Of a stretch of 24,876 nt of DNA, positions 1 through 7,151 are shown one piece after another; the stretch's first letter is position 1; each line of letters starts with the position of its first letter. The notes beneath the pieces are model-generated. The model worked only from the letters and a program-made list of their open reading frames with translations. It was not told the origin of the DNA and ran no database searches. The stretch spans positions 1 to 24,876 of the forward strand of contig NZ_CAJPQR010000032.1 in NCBI RefSeq assembly GCF_905372745.1. Reading direction: 5' to 3'. Source of the stretch: an uncultured Campylobacter sp. GTDB lineage: Bacteria; Campylobacterota; Campylobacteria; Campylobacterales; Campylobacteraceae. The position numbers and the translations under genes are program-made.

Positions 1-166
1 CCGTAGGTTTAAAATTCAAGAGCTTTTTGGGATTAACCCGCAAAAATATTAAATATTTTATTTCAAATTTGATTTGGCTTACTAAAAATAAATTATAAAT
101 TTAAAATTTACCGCCCATTACTCCCGAGCCGCTGCATTTTTGTATCAAATTTAATGCAAAATGCGA

Positions 167-238
167 GGTTTATTAATCCTAATACACAAAATATCTATGG
201 ATACGTATGTAGTTTATGACCGTAAAATTTAATAAACC
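167..238. repeat. Widely spaced inverted repeat
   Basis: GGTTTATTAA at 167-176 is the exact reverse complement of TTAATAAACC at 229-238, with 52 bases between them. The arms are AT-rich in an AT-rich background, so chance is a real possibility. No function can be assigned. Confidence 0.3.
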
Positions 239-542
239 GCATTAACATACGGCAATTTTACAAAAATACATAATATTTCTTGTAAAATTATATATAATAT
301 ATTACTAAATTTAACCGATTATACCGATCTGATCGCTAAAATTTTGTGATTTGTGTCAAAAGGCGGCTTTTTGCCGCAATGCCGTAAATTTAACTATTTT
401 AATATTAACTGAAATTTTGCTACAAATATCAAATCACTGCGGTATTTTGGCGCGATATAGCGCTTTAGGCATTGCTTTTAAGCGATTTGGCGCTCTTAAG
501 CCGTTGTGTACCGTCTCCACAAATAAGCTCCCCTTAAAGTAA

Positions 543-577
543 TAAAAAAGGCGGCAAAGTAGCGCCGTAGCCGCCTT
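543..577 (-). terminator. Intrinsic terminator, probably of the nik operon
   Basis: AAGGCGGC (548-555) and GCCGCCTT (570-577) form an 8-bp stem with a 14-base loop. Read on the minus strand, the second arm runs directly into TTTTTTATT, the classical intrinsic terminator layout. No T-run follows on the plus strand, so it acts leftwards. It lies about 260 bases past the nikDE stop, and I saw no better minus-strand terminator between them. Confidence 0.7.
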
Positions 578-837
578 AGCGAGCCAAGTAAAATCAAAGC
601 ATTAGGCTTCGCGACGGATATTTTATAAATATAATTTAAATTTAACTACATTGATCTTTTAATGTAAAAGATATTTTAATCGCCGAGTAAGTTTAACTAA
701 AATCTAACTGCAAGAGTTTGTCGGCATGCAAAAAACTAGTACTATATCACGCCGCAACGACCCTAAATCGGCTATAAATCTTTAAAACGGCTAAAAAAGC
801 AAGCCGATACGCAGCCTAAATTTATAAATAAAACAGG

Positions 838-3393
838 CTAAAAACCAGGAAACGGAGGCAGCACGGCGCCTTCTAGCTCCTTACCCGCCGCACAGGTAAA
901 GTTCTGAAAAGCTGTAGCCGTCTGCGCGATACGCCCCTCATCCATCAAAACGATACGGTCGCAAAATATCCGCGCGAGCCTAATGTCGTGTGTGATAAAA
1001 AGAAATGAAATTTTACCCTTTAGCCGCTCAAGCACCCGCAGGATCGACGTTTGCAAAGGCGCGTCAAGAGAGCTTAGCGCCTCGTCTAAAACGACCAGCC
1101 TAGGTTCAGCCGCCAAAGTGCGCGCAATCGTTACCCGCGAGAGCTGTCCTCCGCTTAATAACGAGGCTTTTTTGTTTAAAAAACTCTCGTCTATCTCAAG
1201 CGTTTTTAGTAGCCGCCTTATGCGCTCTAGTCGCTGCGCCGCGGGCATGCGGGTTAGATATAGCAGCGGCTCTTCGATAACTTCTCGCACGCTTAACCGC
1301 GGATTTACGGCGCTTGGCGCATCTTGAAATACGATTTGAGCTTGCGAATAAAACTCCCTTTTTGCATCCAAATCCGTTAAATTTAGCCTACGCCCGTCAA
1401 ATTCCACCCAGCCCTCGCTAGGATGCAAAAGCCCGGTCAAAACCTTGGCTAGCGTACTTTTGCCGCAGCCTGATTTGCCTAGCAGTCCCAGAGCCTCACC
1501 CTGCCTTATCTCAAAGCTAACGCCCTTTAAAACGTCCTTGCGCGTACGCTTGCCCAAAAACGACACGCTCTCAAACCCGCAGCCGATACCGCATGCCTTT
1601 AGTAGCGGCGAAAGCTTGGAATCGCAAGTATTTTCTTCTGCGTTAGGCCAGACTCGGCCTTGGCGCGTTTGCCAGCAGACGGCAGAAGTAGCCTCATCTA
1701 GCACGGTTTTACTTACGTCCTCTTGCACGGACGCGGTTTGGCTCTGCGCTTGGGCTGGGCTATTTTCGGCGTTTTCATTCATTAAGCTTGCATGCGCCTT
1801 GGCCCAAACGGCTTGATTTTTCGTTAAATTTACGGCGCTTTTATCTATCTTGTTTTTGACGCCAAGGCTCGTTTTTTCGCCATCTGCGCCGTTTGTATCT
1901 TTGCCTTGCTTTAGCAAGATATCTTCGCCAAAGCTAAAGACATATCCGCCGTCATAGCTGACATGCTCGTCTTGCGCGTCTAAATTTGGCTCCGTCGCTT
2001 GAGATTTTAGCTCAAATAAACCGGACTCGTCGTTAAATTTAAAAATCGGCGCGTCTTGGTTAGGCAAATCGTCATTTGCGCTTACAGAAGCTGTTTTTCG
2101 CCCATTTTCCGGACTCAAAGCGCGGTTTTGCATATCCTTATCGTTTTGCGCTATTTTGTTTTCGTCCGAGCTTTGCGCGTCTTGTTGGTTTTTAGGAGCG
2201 CCCGTTTGGGTACTTGTTTTAGGGTTTGTCTTAGCATTTGGGTCGCTAGGCTCTGCGCAGAGGCATTTTTCGTCCTTGCAGCCCTCTTTTAGATCGTCTC
2301 CTTGCGGCTCGCTTGGAGCGTGAAATTTTGCCTCCGCCGCGCCCAAAAGCCCTCCCGGGGCATAAATTTGCTCGGGTTCCTTAGGCTCGTTAGCTTGGGT
2401 AAATTTATCCTCGCTAAATTTCAGCTTGCAAGACCCCGGCTCAGAATCCTGCGCTACTTGCGCGCTAAACGTCCGCAAATCATAGGCGCCGGGTTTTATA
2501 AATTTAGCTTCGTTTGCGGTTTTTTGGCGGCTAAACTCTCCCGTCATACCGGCGTAAAGCGCAAAATGAGCCCGCAAAAGCTCTCTTGTCGCAGCCAAAG
2601 TCGGTGCCGAAAATATCTCGCGCGTATCGCCGCTTTGAGCTAGTTCGCCCCGCTCCATAACGTAAACGTCGTCCGCAAGCTTGGCCACTACGGAAAGATC
2701 GTGCGTTATCAGCAGCACTCCCGCACCCGTTTGACGCGCCGCGTCGCGCAAGAGAGTTAAAATTTTAGCCTGCGAAACGAGATCAAGGTCGGTCGTAGGC
2801 TCGTCTGCGACGATAAATTTAGCCCCGCTAAGCAGAGCTAAAGCTATCATCGCTCGCTGCAACATGCCGCCGCTCATCTCGTGCGGATATAGCTTTAGTG
2901 CACCCTCCTCAAGCCCTACCGCGCGCATGGCTAGTTTGATTTGAGATTGCGCGGAAGCGGGCTGATTTTTAAAGGCGGCCTTAACTCTTTTAACTCCTAA
3001 TCCCATAGCCTTAAAAAATCTGGCTTCTGGCGCTAAATTTCGGCTCAAATTCGCCGCATCCGCGGTCTCTTTAGCGTGCGCGCCGATGCTTAGCAGAGGG
3101 TTAAACGCGCTTTTTGGATTTTGCATAACGGAGGCGAAAATTTTACCGCGCCGCGACGCGACGTCAAGCCTTCGTCCGTTTAAAAAAATATCCGCGCTAG
3201 AGCTTAAGCCCGGGGGCGTAAAGCCTTGCAAGGTTAGCGCGCTTAGCGTCTTGCCGCTGCCGCTTTTTCCGACGAGGGCGGTTATGCGTCCCGAAGCTAG
3301 TCGTAAATTTAGCCCACGCACCAGCTGCGTTTGCCCGGCGCTTACGCATAAATTTTTAATTTCTAAAATATCCTTTGCCAAACTCTGACTCAT
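838..3393 (-). CDS. nikDE: Nickel ABC transporter, fused NikD-NikE ATPases with long linker
   Basis: This gene supplies the energy for nickel import: two cytoplasmic ATP-binding domains that normally are separate NikD and NikE (NikW/NikV) proteins are joined in one 851-residue chain. Domain 1 (about 1-285) has Walker A GKSGSGKT at 42-49, signature MSGGMLQR at 173-180, Walker B FIVADEPT at 193-200 and the ITHD switch near 229-232. Domain 2 (about 601-851) has GKSGCGKST at 639-647, signature LSGGQLSR at 746-753, VVLDE at 767-771 and ITHD at 800-803. Between them lie about 315 residues of low-complexity polar sequence rich in D, E, K, N, Q and S, with a small cysteine cluster (C372, C377, C379). 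Single family ATPases are about 250-330 residues. The ATG overlaps the nikC stop as ATGA. Both domains look catalytically intact; the linker's role is unknown. Confidence 0.9.
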   Translation of the reverse strand: MSQSLAKDILEIKNLCVSAGQTQLVRGLNLRLASGRITALVGKSGSGKTLSALTLQGFTPPGLSSSADIFLNGRRLDVASRRGKIFASVMQNPKSAFNPLLSIGAHAKETADAANLSRNLAPEARFFKAMGLGVKRVKAAFKNQPASAQSQIKLAMRAVGLEEGALKLYPHEMSGGMLQRAMIALALLSGAKFIVADEPTTDLDLVSQAKILTLLRDAARQTGAGVLLITHDLSVVAKLADDVYVMERGELAQSGDTREIFSAPTLAATRELLRAHFALYAGMTGEFSRQKTANEAKFIKPGAYDLRTFSAQVAQDSEPGSCKLKFSEDKFTQANEPKEPEQIYAPGGLLGAAEAKFHAPSEPQGDDLKEGCKDEKCLCAEPSDPNAKTNPKTSTQTGAPKNQQDAQSSDENKIAQNDKDMQNRALSPENGRKTASVSANDDLPNQDAPIFKFNDESGLFELKSQATEPNLDAQDEHVSYDGGYVFSFGEDILLKQGKDTNGADGEKTSLGVKNKIDKSAVNLTKNQAVWAKAHASLMNENAENSPAQAQSQTASVQEDVSKTVLDEATSAVCWQTRQGRVWPNAEENTCDSKLSPLLKACGIGCGFESVSFLGKRTRKDVLKGVSFEIRQGEALGLLGKSGCGKSTLAKVLTGLLHPSEGWVEFDGRRLNLTDLDAKREFYSQAQIVFQDAPSAVNPRLSVREVIEEPLLYLTRMPAAQRLERIRRLLKTLEIDESFLNKKASLLSGGQLSRVTIARTLAAEPRLVVLDEALSSLDAPLQTSILRVLERLKGKISFLFITHDIRLARIFCDRIVLMDEGRIAQTATAFQNFTCAAGKELEGAVLPPFPGF

Positions 3394-4199
3394 CTATCCT
3401 CCGATACCGCGCCTAGACGCTCTTGCAGGCTCTCGCCGATGATATTAAAGCTCATCACGCACAAAAATATCGCGATACCCGGATAAAAAATAAGCTCGGG
3501 ATGGCTAAAAACGTACTCCTTGGCGTCGCTAATCATCACGCCCCACTCGGCCGCGGGCGCTTTTACGCCAAGACCTAAAAAGCTAAGCCCGGAAATATGC
3601 AGCACGATATGCCCTATATCTAAAGACGCCAGCACCGCGCACTGAGCGATGATAGGGCGGAGCATATTTTTTTTAAAATTTACCGTTTCGCTTGCGCCCG
3701 AAGTCCTAGTTATCAGCACGTAATCGGCATTTTTAAGGCTTAGCACGATACTGCGCACTATCCTAGCGTACCACGCCCAGTGCGATGCGGAGATAGCGAT
3801 AACGACGTTTATCATTCCGGTTCCTAAAACTCCAACCAAAAATAGCGCTAAAATAACGGTAGGCACGCTAAAAAATACGTCGCAAATCCGCATTAAAATT
3901 TGATCCGTTCGTCCGCCGACGAATCCCGCCGTCCCGCCGACTAAAATCCCTAAAAAAAGTATCAAAAAAATAGTCGCAAACGCCGAACCCAGCGATATGC
4001 TAGTAGCCGATAAAAGCCTAGAAAATACGTCTCTGCCAAGATGATCCGTGCCTAAAAAATGAGAAAGGCTGGCAGGCTCAAATTTAGCCGCTAAATCAAT
4101 CTCGTTTGGATCAAAGGGCGCTAGCAAAGGCGCAAAAAGCATGATAAAAATCATCGCAAACGCGGTAAAACAGGCAAAAATCAGCCAAATTTTTTTCAC
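3390..4199 (-). CDS. nikC: Nickel ABC transporter permease NikC
   Basis: Inner-membrane permease of the DppC/NikC family (269 residues), which with NikB forms the transport channel. The N-terminus has a membrane segment (about 5-28) followed by LLAPFDPNEIDL and FLGTDHLGRDVFSRLL, the conserved DppC-type lead-in. Further hydrophobic segments follow, and the cytoplasmic EAA-type loop that contacts the ATPases is visible around RTSGASETVNF and LSFLGLGVKAPAAEWG. The start is a GTG (4197-4199) that overlaps the nikB TGA stop as GTGA, so translation is likely coupled. The stop overlaps the nikDE ATG. The nickel assignment rests on the strongly NikA-like binding protein upstream; from the permease alone a dipeptide transporter could not be excluded. 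Confidence 0.88.
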   Translation of the reverse strand: MKKIWLIFACFTAFAMIFIMLFAPLLAPFDPNEIDLAAKFEPASLSHFLGTDHLGRDVFSRLLSATSISLGSAFATIFLILFLGILVGGTAGFVGGRTDQILMRICDVFFSVPTVILALFLVGVLGTGMINVVIAISASHWAWYARIVRSIVLSLKNADYVLITRTSGASETVNFKKNMLRPIIAQCAVLASLDIGHIVLHISGLSFLGLGVKAPAAEWGVMISDAKEYVFSHPELIFYPGIAIFLCVMSFNIIGESLQERLGAVSEDR

Positions 4200-5128
4200 G
4201 CGTTAGTCCTTATGCGCGGATCTATAAAGGCGTAAAGCACGTCTATAACGAGGTTGCTAATAGCAAACGCAAACGCCATCAGTAAAATAAAGCACTGAAT
4301 CACGGGATAGTCGTTGTTTATGATGGCTTCGACCGCATATCTGCCGATACCCGGATACGCAAATACGCTTTCTATCACCATCGCGCCGCCTACTAGCTCG
4401 CCTATATGCATACCAAGCGCCGTAATAACCGGCAGCGATGCGTTTTTAAACACGTGGCTAAAGAGTACGCGAGAGGCGGATAGTCCGCGCATCTTGGCGT
4501 AGCTTACGTGGCGTTTGCTTTTGATTTCGAGTAAATTTGCGCGGATGAGGCGAGAATTTACCGCGATAGACATAAAAGATATCGCAAATGCCGGCATCAA
4601 AAGATGCGAAAGCCCGCCGGCGCCAAAAGGCGGTAAAATTTTAAGATGCACGGAAAATAGCAAAATCAACAAAAATCCTAGCCAAAAATTCGGCGTACAA
4701 ACGCCCAAAAACGAAACGAACCTCACGGCGTAGTCGATAAATTTATCTTTATAGATCGCTGAAAGTATGCCCATCGGAACGGAAAAAACAAGCGTGAAAA
4801 ATAGCCCTAGCGTGGCTAGCTTTAGCGTGGCCGGAAAATAGTGCGCCATATCCTCGCTCACGGCTCTGCCGGTGATGTATGACGCGCCGAAATTTAGGCT
4901 CGAGGCGTCTTTTAGCCAAACCGCATACTGCTCAAAAATCGACTTATCTAGGTTAAGCTGCGCTCTAGCATGAGCCAAAGCCGCGTCCGTAGGCGCGATA
5001 CCCGAGGCGTTTAGATAGCTCATAGCCGCGTCCGTGCCGTTTAGCCGCAGTAGCGCAAATATCAAAACGCTAACCGCAAACATGACGGGAATAAGCAAAA
5101 GCAGGCGTTTAACGATAAATTTAAGCAT
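4196..5128 (-). CDS. nikB: Nickel ABC transporter permease NikB
   Basis: Inner-membrane permease of the DppB/NikB family (310 residues), partner of NikC. It starts MLKFIVKRLLLLIPVMFAVS, the typical first membrane helix, and ends IDVLYAFIDPRIR, which is the usual family C-terminus. The EAA-type loop is seen at about 215-260 (KMRGLSASRVLF, then SVFAYPGIGRYAVEAI). About six membrane segments are apparent. The ATG at 5126-5128 overlaps the end of the 49-codon ORF that lies between it and nikA. The upstream Shine-Dalgarno match is weak, which would fit translational coupling. Function is inferred from family and from the neighbouring NikA-like protein. Confidence 0.88.
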   Translation of the reverse strand: MLKFIVKRLLLLIPVMFAVSVLIFALLRLNGTDAAMSYLNASGIAPTDAALAHARAQLNLDKSIFEQYAVWLKDASSLNFGASYITGRAVSEDMAHYFPATLKLATLGLFFTLVFSVPMGILSAIYKDKFIDYAVRFVSFLGVCTPNFWLGFLLILLFSVHLKILPPFGAGGLSHLLMPAFAISFMSIAVNSRLIRANLLEIKSKRHVSYAKMRGLSASRVLFSHVFKNASLPVITALGMHIGELVGGAMVIESVFAYPGIGRYAVEAIINNDYPVIQCFILLMAFAFAISNLVIDVLYAFIDPRIRTNA

Positions 5129-5270
5129 ATTTAAGCTCTAAATAATATGCAAATAAGCGCGGCGCAAGAGGTAAATTTAACTCCGTACCGCGCAAAAATA
5201 GCCCAAAAAACGACTCGAAAAAAACAAAAACGAGCAAAAGACGATTGCCGTAAAGAAGCGATTTGCGCAT
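5121..5270 (-). CDS. Candidate 49-residue membrane peptide between nikA and nikB
   Basis: The ATG (5268-5270) overlaps the nikA stop as TAATG, and the TAA stop (5121-5123) lies just inside the start of nikB, so this ORF fills the 141-base gap exactly and is linked to both neighbours. The peptide begins MRKSLLYGNR and has a hydrophobic run LLLVFVFFESFFGLFL at about residues 11-26, consistent with one membrane segment, followed by a polar tail. I recognise no family. It could be a small accessory subunit, a purely translational coupling ORF, or chance. The overlap at both ends is the main support; there is no strong Shine-Dalgarno of its own. Confidence 0.45.
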   Translation of the reverse strand: MRKSLLYGNRLLLVFVFFESFFGLFLRGTELNLPLAPRLFAYYLELKYA

Positions 5271-6826
5271 TATTTTGCAGCGTCCAGGCTCATCTTTTCA
5301 AACGGTATGCGGTCTTTTAAGGCATCAAATTCCACGCCTTTTACGCGCTTGTTCCAAAGCGCCTTAGTCGTCTCGTAAACGATAGGAATATACACCGCGC
5401 TCTCGTGCAGGCGCGTTAAAACGTCGCGAGTTAGATCGCGTCTTTCTTTTGCGTCCAGGCTAAGCGCGATACGTTCGATTTTCTCGTCGATTTGCGCTTT
5501 ACCTGTTAGTCCTAGCTGAGCTTGATAATCAGCGTGCGCGGGCAGTCTCATCGAAGCTAAAAAAGCCTGAGGATCGTAAGGCGCGCCCCAAGTGGAGTTA
5601 AATACGGCGCCAAAATCGCCGGTCTTTTGCTTTTTGTAAAAGATAGTCGCCTCGTCGGCTTTTAAATTTAGCCTAACGCCGATTTTAGAAAAATTAGCTC
5701 TCAAAACCTCTCCTATAGCCTTTTGCACGGCGTTTGAGCCGATATATACGAGCTCTATCTCAAGAGCTTTTCCGTCTTTATATCGCACGCCGTCCTTGCC
5801 CGTCGCGTAGCCTGCGGCATCTAGGATTTGATTTGCCTTTTTAACGTCGAAATTATACGCGCTAGCGTTTATGTCGGCGTTTTGAACCGAGGCGTCAAAT
5901 AAAAAATCAGCCTTTTTCGCCGCGTTAAAAAATATTTTTTGAGCTATAGGCTCTTTGTTTACGCTTAAATTTAACGCCTTTCTAACAGCTTCGTCGTTCG
6001 TAGGAAATTTAGCCGAATTTAATGCGACAACTAGAGTAAAAACCGGCTGAGAAACCGCCCAGCCAAACTCTTTTTTAAGCTCGTTAAAGCTATCTATCGG
6101 GATCTGTTCGCCGCCGTATACGAGATCGACCTCTCCCGTTTTTAGCGCGATGATTTTGGTATTTGGCTCCGGTATCACGCGCGCGACTATTTTAGAAATT
6201 TTAGGTAGCTCGCCGTAGAACTTATCGTTCCTCACAAAAGTATCGCTAACGCCCCGCTCGGTGGCGACTAATCTCCATGCGCCGGTGCCTACGGGCTCTT
6301 TTACGCCGTCTTTCGTGCCGCCGTCCTTCATCGCGCTAGGAGCGATAAATCTAAACGGACGTATAAGGCTAAGCTCGCGTAGAGTCGGTTCGTAGGCGTT
6401 TTTTAGGCTTAGTTTTACTTCAAATTCTCCCGTCGCCTCGCAACCGTCTATCAGTCTAGCAAGCTCTAACCACTCATGGCGCTTACGGTTAGCTAAAACG
6501 GCGTCGAAATTTGCTTTTACCGCGGCTGCGTTAAATTTTTCGCCGTTTGAAAAAACGACGTCTCGGCGCAGCTCAAACGTATAAATTTTGCCGTCGTCGC
6601 TTACGCTCCAAGACTTGGCCAGCCAAGGCGAAATTTTGCCTCCGTTTTCAAATTTAACCAGTCCCTCGTAAACCATATCTTGCGCGAACATTTCATTTGG
6701 CGAGTATAGATGCGGATTTAGCTCGCCGACGTTTTTAGAAACGGCGAAATTTAGGGTATTATCGTTTGGATTTTGCGCTAAACAAGCTGCTAAAAAAGCT
6801 GCGGAAACGAGAAGTTTTTTTATCAT
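5270..6826 (-). CDS. nikA: Nickel-binding periplasmic protein NikA/NikZ
   Basis: Solute-binding protein that captures nickel or a nickel chelate in the periplasm and hands it to NikBC. The 518-residue sequence reads as a close NikA relative: LNPHLYSPNEMFAQDMVYE at 37-55, RKRHEWLELA at 114-123, RPFRFIAPS at 156-164, TWGAPYDP at 412-419 and H431 in LPAHADYQ. These correspond to the E. coli NikA pocket: R97/W100, the RPFRF arginines, W398/Y402 and H416. The start is the ATG at 6824-6826 with AAGGA upstream; the frame stays open further upstream, but a start there would add a run before an obvious signal peptide. The signal (MIKKLLVSAAFLAAC) ends in LAAC, a possible lipobox with C15. It heads the operon behind a strong promoter and NikR-like site. 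Confidence 0.93.
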   Translation of the reverse strand: MIKKLLVSAAFLAACLAQNPNDNTLNFAVSKNVGELNPHLYSPNEMFAQDMVYEGLVKFENGGKISPWLAKSWSVSDDGKIYTFELRRDVVFSNGEKFNAAAVKANFDAVLANRKRHEWLELARLIDGCEATGEFEVKLSLKNAYEPTLRELSLIRPFRFIAPSAMKDGGTKDGVKEPVGTGAWRLVATERGVSDTFVRNDKFYGELPKISKIVARVIPEPNTKIIALKTGEVDLVYGGEQIPIDSFNELKKEFGWAVSQPVFTLVVALNSAKFPTNDEAVRKALNLSVNKEPIAQKIFFNAAKKADFLFDASVQNADINASAYNFDVKKANQILDAAGYATGKDGVRYKDGKALEIELVYIGSNAVQKAIGEVLRANFSKIGVRLNLKADEATIFYKKQKTGDFGAVFNSTWGAPYDPQAFLASMRLPAHADYQAQLGLTGKAQIDEKIERIALSLDAKERRDLTRDVLTRLHESAVYIPIVYETTKALWNKRVKGVEFDALKDRIPFEKMSLDAAK

Positions 6827-6884
6827 TTTAAATCCTTTTTTGCAATCGTAAAATTTCAATATATTACCTTTTTTGATAAAAAAG

Positions 6885-6909
6885 TAATACACAATACTTT
6901 TTCGTATTA
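6885..6909. promoter_or_regulatory. Candidate NikR operator of the nik operon
   Basis: TAATAC (6885-6890) and GTATTA (6904-6909) form a perfect 6-bp inverted repeat with a 13-base spacer. It also reads TAATA-N15-TATTA, which fits the TRWYA-N15-TRWYA pattern described for epsilonproteobacterial NikR. It begins about ten bases after the -10 box at 6919-6924, so it covers the expected transcription start, a typical repressor position. The match is short and AT-rich; position and the downstream nickel genes carry most of the weight. No nikR gene lies in the window. Confidence 0.55.
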
Positions 6910-6918
6910 TCTGTTACC

Positions 6919-6947
6919 ATTATATAAATTTTAATATGAATTGTCAA
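6919..6947 (-). promoter_or_regulatory. Sigma-70 promoter of nikA operon
   Basis: On the minus strand TTGACA (6942-6947) is followed after exactly 17 bases by TATAAT (6919-6924): both hexamers are perfect consensus. Transcription should begin near 6912, giving a leader of about 85 bases before nikA. Complete -35 boxes are uncommon in Campylobacter, whose promoters usually have only a -10 and periodic upstream T-runs. Confidence 0.85.
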
Positions 6948-7058
6948 GGAAATTTTAAACTATAAGTCTGAATTTTAGCGGTATCGCTAGAAGTCAAAGT
7001 ATGAAATTTAAAGCCGTTTTGCGAAAGAAGTCGCTTTACCGACTGCATCCTTAAGCAA

Positions 7059-7091
7059 TAAAAATCAAGGCGACTAAATTTGCCGCCTTGA
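7059..7091 (-). terminator. Intrinsic terminator of clpB
   Basis: TCAAGGCG (7065-7072) and CGCCTTGA (7084-7091) form an 8-bp stem with an 11-base loop. On the minus strand the stem is followed by TTTTTATTG. It lies about 60 bases past the clpB stop and about 110 bases before the nikA promoter, so it separates the two minus-strand transcription units. The rest of the 325-base gap (6827-7151) holds the nik promoter and operator. Confidence 0.8.
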
Positions 7092-7151
7092 ATTGCTAGT
7101 CGGTTTTGTTAAAATTAAATCATAAATTTAACGCTATGCAAAAAAATTAAA

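Larger units (their letters stand above)
1..837. other. AT-rich stretch without a convincing gene
   Basis: I see no supported gene here. The longest open frame (351-542) begins at a TTG with no ribosome binding site, and its translation resembles no family I know. The sequence is AT-rich with many AAATTTA-type heptamers. It contains one good minus-strand terminator (543-577), a 10-bp inverted repeat (167-238) and a small AT hairpin, ATCTTTT-5-AAAAGAT, at 654-672. Since nikDE is transcribed leftwards into this stretch, part of it is the operon's 3' flank. A gene or gene end lying outside the window could reach into the left edge; nothing visible shows that. Confidence 0.5.

Noticed and set aside
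351..542. 63-residue frame with a TTG start
   Set aside because: No ribosome binding site, no recognisable protein, and it ends against the minus-strand terminator.
983..3388. Plus-strand open frames inside nikDE (983-1327, 1445-1816, 2056-2292, 2302-2643, 3086-3388)
   Set aside because: They are antisense to conserved ATPase domains or the linker, have no ribosome binding sites, and show no family motifs.
6827..6892. Upstream start for nikA adding 22 residues
   Set aside because: It would put a lysine- and aromatic-rich run before a normal signal peptide and cover the operator; the ATG at 6824-6826 has AAGGA at good spacing.
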